Origin: an uncultured Caldilineales bacterium
Lineage (GTDB): Bacteria; Chloroflexota; Anaerolineae; JAAEKA01
Direction of reading: 5' to 3'
Length of the DNA: 19,136 nt
Assembly (NCBI GenBank): GCA_937907455.1
Contig: CALESQ010000006.1
Coordinates: forward strand, 1 to 19,136
Shown here: piece after piece, positions 14,825-19,136 of the stretch
How positions within the stretch are numbered: the stretch's first letter is position 1
Layout of the letters: the number at the start of each line of letters is the position of its first letter
Made by a program: the position numbers and the translations under genes
Notes under the pieces: generated by a model
What the model was told of the DNA's origin: nothing
Databases searched by the model: none
Seen by the model: the letters and a program-made list of their open reading frames with translations, nothing else

Positions 14825-16033
14825 ATGTGGTTTTCATTCGTTGGTCGTATTCAAACTCGTTTGATTAGCTTGCTTGGACCATTGTTACTGACGTTCATAT
14901 TGTCAGTGTATACCGAAGATCGGGATTATTGGTTTTTATTTGTTTTAATGATCGTAGTTGGTCTAGCATTGGATGCGGGTGTTTATGGATGGATATTCGG
15001 TTACCAGCCGCGTTGGCTTACCATTCTGTTAGGTGTAGCGGAGTTTTTAGTATTGAAGTGGATCGTTGAATGGCCTTATCCTTTTGAAATTCGTCTGCAC
15101 ACGAAACAGGCGCTTCTTTTTTATGTAGCGGCCTGGATGCTTTCATGGATAACGGTACAGGCACTGTTGCCTGGAGTATGGCCGCGCTGGGCAGAAGATG
15201 GCGGAGAATTGCGCTTCAGATCTTTGTATTCTCCACCAAAACCATTACGCCTGGGTGCTTTGTCCCAAAGACGTTTAAGTTATGCCTCCGCCTTGTTCAT
15301 GTTAGTATTCATAGCGCTGCCATGGATGGGAGCCTATGCCAGAACCCCAGAGGGAATGCGATTTACCGGGTTTCTATGGCTATCTGAGTTCCACAGACAA
15401 GCGCTGATTGGTATTACAAGTATTACACACGCACAAACAGATATCTTCAGTGGCTTGATTATAAAAATAGCCCAATTGGGGCGTTGGACATTGGTTGGAA
15501 CCTATTACACAATTTGGATACTATTGGGCTTCATGTGGTTGATAGGTATTCAAACGCTTTTTTCTGGATTGAGGGGCGACTTATCTTCGTTGATGGGTTT
15601 GAGTGTATTGCCTGTTCTTCTCTTTAATGCACCATACTTACTAGGAGCAACAATTATTTTGTGGATTTTCTTGTTGTTATCTACTTGGCGAGTTAAAGCT
15701 GCAAAGTATTCGTTATCCCAGCTCAGGGGCCTGTCTTTTGTGGGACTAGTACTGTGGGGCATGATGTGGATATTGCCTTCTTCAGTAACATTCATAAGTC
15801 ATGAGAATTGGCAGGCATTGCTTTGGATACAGCAAAGCCTGCCCCAGTCCACGACAATTCAAGCTCCTGAAGAACTTGACGCACTGATACCTGTTTTTAC
15901 AGGACACCTCAGTGTTGCCGACGATATTCAACCTGCTGACTATCGAATCGTTAAGGGTGATGCTTGTCTTAATGAAGTCCCTGCTTTTACTCATGGCCAC
16001 ACTTGTATTTTGCTAAGTCATTCAGCTAACTAG
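14825..16033 (+). CDS. Polytopic membrane protein, function unknown
   Basis: The protein is 402 aa from ATG 14825, five bases after the previous stop; an in-frame TTG at 14741 would add 28 residues overlapping the oxidoreductase. No Shine-Dalgarno is clear for either start. About eight or nine hydrophobic segments are seen (near residues 13-29, 36-58, 64-81, 95-117, 153-172, 215-243, 253-287 which may be two, and 304-325), followed by a ~75-residue hydrophilic C-terminus containing two Cys and several His. A soluble loop of ~35 residues separates helices four and five. No family signature is evident. By position it belongs to the same operon as the exported proteins. Confidence 0.72.
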   Translation: MWFSFVGRIQTRLISLLGPLLLTFILSVYTEDRDYWFLFVLMIVVGLALDAGVYGWIFGYQPRWLTILLGVAEFLVLKWIVEWPYPFEIRLHTKQALLFYVAAWMLSWITVQALLPGVWPRWAEDGGELRFRSLYSPPKPLRLGALSQRRLSYASALFMLVFIALPWMGAYARTPEGMRFTGFLWLSEFHRQALIGITSITHAQTDIFSGLIIKIAQLGRWTLVGTYYTIWILLGFMWLIGIQTLFSGLRGDLSSLMGLSVLPVLLFNAPYLLGATIILWIFLLLSTWRVKAAKYSLSQLRGLSFVGLVLWGMMWILPSSVTFISHENWQALLWIQQSLPQSTTIQAPEELDALIPVFTGHLSVADDIQPADYRIVKGDACLNEVPAFTHGHTCILLSHSAN

Positions 16034-16052
16034 TATAAATAATCTCTCTTCT

Positions 16053-16835
16053 ATGAAATCTACAAACGTTTCACAATCCCAGATAAGCCGCATATTGCAA
16101 AATCGTGATTGGCAACTAGTAACACCTGAGAGACAGTCAGAGTGGCAAGCCTTTAATTCGAACTTATTGCGATTCAATGATAAGTCTGCTTCAGATGACG
16201 AAACTACGGGAAAAGCGGTTACTTTTGCATATTGTCCGATCTTGTATGATGCTTGTAAAGAAATAGATTCGCTTCGTCAGCATCGCGCTTTTAAAGAGTT
16301 ATGGGCGTGGGTTTATCGCAGTGTATATTCTCGTGTTGCTAGCAAAGATGATGCTGATGAAATATCTCAGCAGGTTTTGCTTAAGGTATATCAGCATTTA
16401 CATCAAGTTAACCAGCCTCATAGCTTCTTGGGATTTGTAGGTGTAATCACTTATCGGGAGATAGGGGCTTATTATGAGCGCAGGGAACGTCTCAAGCAAC
16501 ACGAAGAGGAGCTTTTACATGAACAAGATGAGGAATTCATAGATATTGCTGAAATAAATCAAACATCAAATTATGATGCGTTACTCGAAAAAGAATCAGA
16601 GATGGCACAAGAAGAATTAATACGCTCCATTTACCAATGTATTCCTCAAAAACAACGGCGGCGTGCTGAAGTGTTTATAGGATTAGTGTTGTTAGGGAAA
16701 ACAGTCAGTGAATTGGCGCAAGAATTCCAAACATCTTTGCGAAACGTCAATCTTATGTATTTTCGTGCCAGAAAGGATCTTATTAAGCATTGTATGGACT
16801 TGATAGAAAGAACTATCAAACTACTTTCGTCCTGA
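16053..16835 (+). CDS. Sigma-70-type (ECF-like) transcription factor
   Basis: The protein is 260 aa, longer than the usual ~180-200 aa ECF sigma factor. Residues ~78-146 fit region 2 (RAFKELWAWVYRSVYSRV, then DDADEISQQVLLKVYQHL, then FLGFVGVITYREIGAYYERRER), and residues ~196-246 fit region 4 (IPQKQRRRAEVFIGLVLLGKTVSELAQEF with a helix-turn-helix). A ~75-residue N-terminal part and an acidic segment at ~150-165 are extra. It should direct RNA polymerase to specific promoters. It is 19 bases downstream of the membrane protein gene, has no clear ribosome-binding site, and is the last gene before the strong terminator, so it probably belongs to the long operon. The zinc-finger protein downstream may be its antagonist. 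Confidence 0.83.
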   Translation: MKSTNVSQSQISRILQNRDWQLVTPERQSEWQAFNSNLLRFNDKSASDDETTGKAVTFAYCPILYDACKEIDSLRQHRAFKELWAWVYRSVYSRVASKDDADEISQQVLLKVYQHLHQVNQPHSFLGFVGVITYREIGAYYERRERLKQHEEELLHEQDEEFIDIAEINQTSNYDALLEKESEMAQEELIRSIYQCIPQKQRRRAEVFIGLVLLGKTVSELAQEFQTSLRNVNLMYFRARKDLIKHCMDLIERTIKLLSS

Positions 16836-16846
16836 TACCAAAGTAG
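16821..16846 (+). other. Hairpin overlapping the sigma gene stop
   Basis: CTACTTT and AAAGTAG form a perfect 7-bp stem with a 12-base loop spanning the TGA at 16833-16835. It lies just before the terminator hairpin, so the two form a tandem pair that may increase termination or mRNA stability. Confidence 0.5.
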
Positions 16847-16853
16847 TTGTTAA

Positions 16854-16894
16854 AAGAAGGAGTATGCAAGCCTTCTTAAGTTTTATTTTTTTTT
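16854..16894 (+). terminator. Intrinsic terminator at the end of the long operon
   Basis: AAGAAGG (16854-16860) pairs perfectly with CCTTCTT (16871-16877), with a 10-base loop. A T-rich run, TTTTATTTTTTTTT, follows after three bases. This is the textbook hairpin plus U-tract, 18 bases after the sigma gene stop, and separates that operon from the zinc-finger/protease pair. Confidence 0.88.
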
Positions 16895-16899
16895 GCCTT

Positions 16900-16964
16900 G
16901 CATTCACTAATTAGGCATGTTTCAGTGATTGGCGTTTGAATGCTGTCTTGCAGATATAAATCTG
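16900..16964. promoter_or_regulatory. Inverted repeats upstream of the candidate promoter (possible operator)
   Basis: Two structures lie here. GCATTCA at 16900-16906 and TGAATGC at 16937-16943 are perfect inverted repeats 30 bases apart, enclosing an overlapping TCACT/AGTGA pair. CAGAT-ATAA-ATCTG at 16951-16964 is a compact 14-base palindrome ending 38 bases before the -35 element. Either could be a binding site for an activator or repressor of the zinc-finger/M48 genes. No binding protein is identified. Confidence 0.35.
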
Positions 16965-17002
16965 TCTAACTGGGCCGTCAATGCGCAACTTCTGTGTAGC
17001 TG

Positions 17003-17031
17003 TTGTTGCCTGCACCTGCCTATGTTACAAT
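17003..17031 (+). promoter_or_regulatory. Candidate sigma-70-type promoter for the zinc-finger/M48 pair
   Basis: TTGTTG at 17003-17008 and TACAAT at 17026-17031 are separated by exactly 17 bases, and the -10 element matches the consensus in five of six positions. Transcription would start near 17038, about 45 bases before the zinc-finger ATG. It lies between the terminator and the gene, where a promoter is expected. Confidence 0.6.
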
Positions 17032-17084
17032 AATCGCCACCACATTAATACTCTATCCTCTTTTTCTTTATTGTGAGTACTGCT

Positions 17085-17852
17085 ATGAACGACCGTTCTG
17101 ATACAAGGTTGCGGCACTTAGCCGACGCAGTGGCACATAGTCAGCGTGTTTTGAATCACCCTGCACGACGCATAGCTGACTCTTTGCTGGATGATGAGAC
17201 CTATACTCATGCTCAAGCCGAACAGGAGTTACCCTCATATGTTACAGATGAACTGCGTGGCCAACCAGTTGCTGAACTGTATCCACTGTTAAATCGCCAT
17301 CTGCTACACTGTGAAGATTGTGCTGACCTTTATGTGTTTTTGTTAGCAGATCAGTCACAAGAACTTGCACCAGTAATAGTCCCTGTACCATCTTTAAAAT
17401 TTCTTCGTGCTTTGCAGAGGCGACGTTTTATAGAGCGGGCAACTGAGGCTATATTAAATAAGCTGCATCCCGCTGGCTTGGCAGAACTGTCTATTATTGC
17501 AGAAGTTTTTTTTGATCAAGTTAAAGATCAAATTGACAGGGTTACATTACAACCAACTATACAAACAGCCTTTAATTTTTCTGCTAATACGCCCGTTACT
17601 TTGCGCTACCTGGCCGCCAGTGCGACTGCAACTCAGCGCCTAACAAACCAATTGTTGTCTGATAAAGCGATTTCATCCTCTGCAGATACAGAGATAGGAA
17701 GGTTGATCCACCAAATTGCTTTAAAAGCAGCTTCTGATTTGAAACTACGTAAGCAAGCGCAACCTTTTGCAAATTATTACACAACTTGGGTAACTGACCA
17801 CTTGGATGAGCTGTTAGACTTTCATCAGACGATAGATGAATCAGATAAGTGA
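17085..17852 (+). CDS. Zinc-finger anti-sigma-like protein
   Basis: This 255-aa protein (259 if GTG 17073 is used) carries the motif H72-x3-C76-x2-C79 within LLNRHLLHCEDCADLY. That is the zinc-binding signature of ZAS anti-sigma factors (zf-HC2-like), with the expected helix before and after it. Unlike many anti-sigma factors it shows no transmembrane helix; the remaining ~175 residues are soluble and mostly helical. ATG 17085 is chosen because GTGAG lies seven bases upstream. It has its own candidate promoter and is followed after six bases by the M48 protease gene. The likely partner is the sigma factor ending at 16835, but no sequence proof of that pairing exists. Confidence 0.65.
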   Translation: MNDRSDTRLRHLADAVAHSQRVLNHPARRIADSLLDDETYTHAQAEQELPSYVTDELRGQPVAELYPLLNRHLLHCEDCADLYVFLLADQSQELAPVIVPVPSLKFLRALQRRRFIERATEAILNKLHPAGLAELSIIAEVFFDQVKDQIDRVTLQPTIQTAFNFSANTPVTLRYLAASATATQRLTNQLLSDKAISSSADTEIGRLIHQIALKAASDLKLRKQAQPFANYYTTWVTDHLDELLDFHQTIDESDK

Positions 17853-17858
17853 GTACCT

Positions 17859-19106
17859 ATGGATCATCAAGTGACGTCTGATTTGACTAGTGACGAAGTC
17901 GTCAGACCTAAGTTAAATGTTTTGGCATTGCCAACCTATACTACCATTCTGTTTGGTTTGATCGTTTTCGTTGTACTGACGACTGTATTAAGCAGCATAT
18001 TACCTGATTCTAATTTATGGTGGCCACCGTTACTCCTTGGTGTAGTGCTGCTAACAATACGCGACTTTCTCAACTCGCCTGAGCAACAAGCGCAAAATCA
18101 GCATCTTTATTCAGCCGATTCTCCGGAGCTATACAATCTATTAGAAAATCTTACTCAGGCTACAGGTCAAGTTACTCCGCAAATTATGTTATCGCAGAAG
18201 GGGAATTCTGTGTGGAGTTTTGGTACTTTTCGCAGGCATTTTATAGCGATTGGCGCTGATCTAAGCAAAGTGCTTGTAGATTACATGAACAACTCTCAGC
18301 ATCCTTCGTTGAAAGAAGTGGCTAAGGTGGTGCTTGCTCATGAGGTGGCTCATTTTATTCATGGAGATGTCGTACGTGCTGGCATAGCGCGTAGTTTGTT
18401 AAAGACAACTGTTTTAGTTGCAATAATTTATTGGATCTACGAGATTCTTATCTTTGGCTTTGCAATGTTGGTAGGGCCGCAGCTAGTTGATGAACAATTA
18501 TGGAACGTGCTAAAAGAGTACGGAATTGCTTTTGGTATTAATATTATGCCACTGTACGCATGGATGAAAGGGCAGGACCCCCAAATTCTTAAGGCTCTTG
18601 CTAATCCTCAACAGACTTTATCCTTTTTTTATTCTATGATTTATTATACGCAAGCTTTATGGCCTTTTGTGATAAGTTGCTCTCTGCTTTATTTTTTTGT
18701 CTGGCGTAAGTTGATAAGAACTCGGGAGCTATATGCAGATGCAAGAGCAGCTGAGATGATTACTAATGCAGGCGGTGATGGAGTTAGTTCTGTCCTTATA
18801 GCAATGAATGTAATTGGTAGTTTAATGGCGCTTTCTGAGAATTCATCAAGGCTACCACCAATTCTGACCACCGCTAGAAAACGCCTCAACATGCTATTAA
18901 GTGCTAATTTATTAGCATTTCGCTCTAATGATTCGGTGTCAAGAGCAGCTTTAGCTGATCCGATTCTTATTTTCGGGAGTTCTCGGCAAATAGCTATTTG
19001 GACTGGTCTTGTTATTCTCTTACTAGAGTTAACACTGCAAAGTAGTTTAACTGTTCAATATTTGCATCAACCAGGGGCGCATCTCGGAATGTGTCAAGAA
19101 TTGTGA
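17859..19106 (+). CDS. M48-family (HtpX-like) membrane zinc metalloprotease
   Basis: The protein has 415 aa. Zinc-binding HEVAH (H161, E162, H165) is followed by the third ligand region RELYADARAAE (E290, D294), the arrangement of M48 proteases. Two N-terminal transmembrane helices at ~28-46 and ~52-66, hydrophobic stretches near 180-205 and 262-282, and one at ~382-402 put it in the membrane. HtpX and relatives degrade misfolded or damaged membrane proteins. It starts at ATG 17859, with GTGAG five bases upstream, six bases after the zinc-finger gene, with which it likely forms a two-gene operon. It may cleave the anti-sigma-like protein or a membrane substrate, which would release the sigma factor. 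That role is inferred. Thirty bases follow its stop and hold nothing I can identify. Confidence 0.87.
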   Translation: MDHQVTSDLTSDEVVRPKLNVLALPTYTTILFGLIVFVVLTTVLSSILPDSNLWWPPLLLGVVLLTIRDFLNSPEQQAQNQHLYSADSPELYNLLENLTQATGQVTPQIMLSQKGNSVWSFGTFRRHFIAIGADLSKVLVDYMNNSQHPSLKEVAKVVLAHEVAHFIHGDVVRAGIARSLLKTTVLVAIIYWIYEILIFGFAMLVGPQLVDEQLWNVLKEYGIAFGINIMPLYAWMKGQDPQILKALANPQQTLSFFYSMIYYTQALWPFVISCSLLYFFVWRKLIRTRELYADARAAEMITNAGGDGVSSVLIAMNVIGSLMALSENSSRLPPILTTARKRLNMLLSANLLAFRSNDSVSRAALADPILIFGSSRQIAIWTGLVILLLELTLQSSLTVQYLHQPGAHLGMCQEL

Positions 19107-19136
19107 GACAGCGCGAGCGATAATTTAGTGTACGAA

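Noticed and set aside
1..19136. CRISPR array, insertion sequence ends, transposase or integrase
   Set aside because: No regularly spaced repeats, no terminal inverted repeats and no mobile-element gene were seen.

Overview
The window carries 13 protein genes plus a few small sites, all on the + strand, with short gaps and several overlaps. The probable source is a Chloroflexota (Anaerolineae-like) bacterium or a similar multicellular or filamentous lineage. This is inferred from the Thr/Pro-rich linkers after membrane anchors, the CHAT and effector-associated domain (EAD) proteins, the long co-directional cassette and the moderate base composition. No rRNA, tRNA or marker gene is present to prove it.

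Region 1 (1-2628) is a compact conflict or immunity-like module. It has the C-terminal part of an NTPase-like protein, a small protein with two membrane helices, and a CHAT (caspase-like) protease with an intact His/Cys pair. All three end in the same ~70-residue helical domain, which resembles the EAD adaptor domains (Death-like fold) used by bacteria to couple NTPase switches to toxic effectors. The first two copies are about 96% identical in DNA over 143 bp; the third is much diverged. The expected logic is that the NTPase senses, and homotypic EAD contacts recruit a membrane effector and a protease. This logic is inference from domain families.

Region 2 (2629-2959) is a 331-bp gap without a convincing gene.

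Region 3 (2960-16835) looks like one long operon of ten genes. In order they encode a TPR protein anchored in the membrane with an extracytoplasmic Thr/Pro stalk and beta domains; a four-helix membrane protein; a small unknown protein; a 972-aa HerA-type ATPase; a PD-(D/E)XK nuclease-like protein; a TPR-like helical repeat protein; a lipoprotein with about seven propeller-like repeats; a type I membrane protein with beta-rich ectodomain; a FAD/NAD(P)-binding oxidoreductase; a polytopic membrane protein; and finally a sigma-70-type regulator (eleven genes if the sigma gene is counted). The operon ends at a clear hairpin/T-tract terminator (16854-16894). The HerA-nuclease pair suggests a DNA-processing or anti-invader machine, and the surface-facing partners suggest it is tied to the envelope. 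I do not recognise the combination as a named system.

Region 4 (16895-19106) has its own candidate promoter, with palindromes upstream. It encodes a soluble zinc-finger (HxxxCxxC) anti-sigma-like protein and an M48 (HtpX-like) membrane metalloprotease. Together with the sigma factor just upstream, this suggests regulated proteolysis or envelope-stress control, by inference from position.
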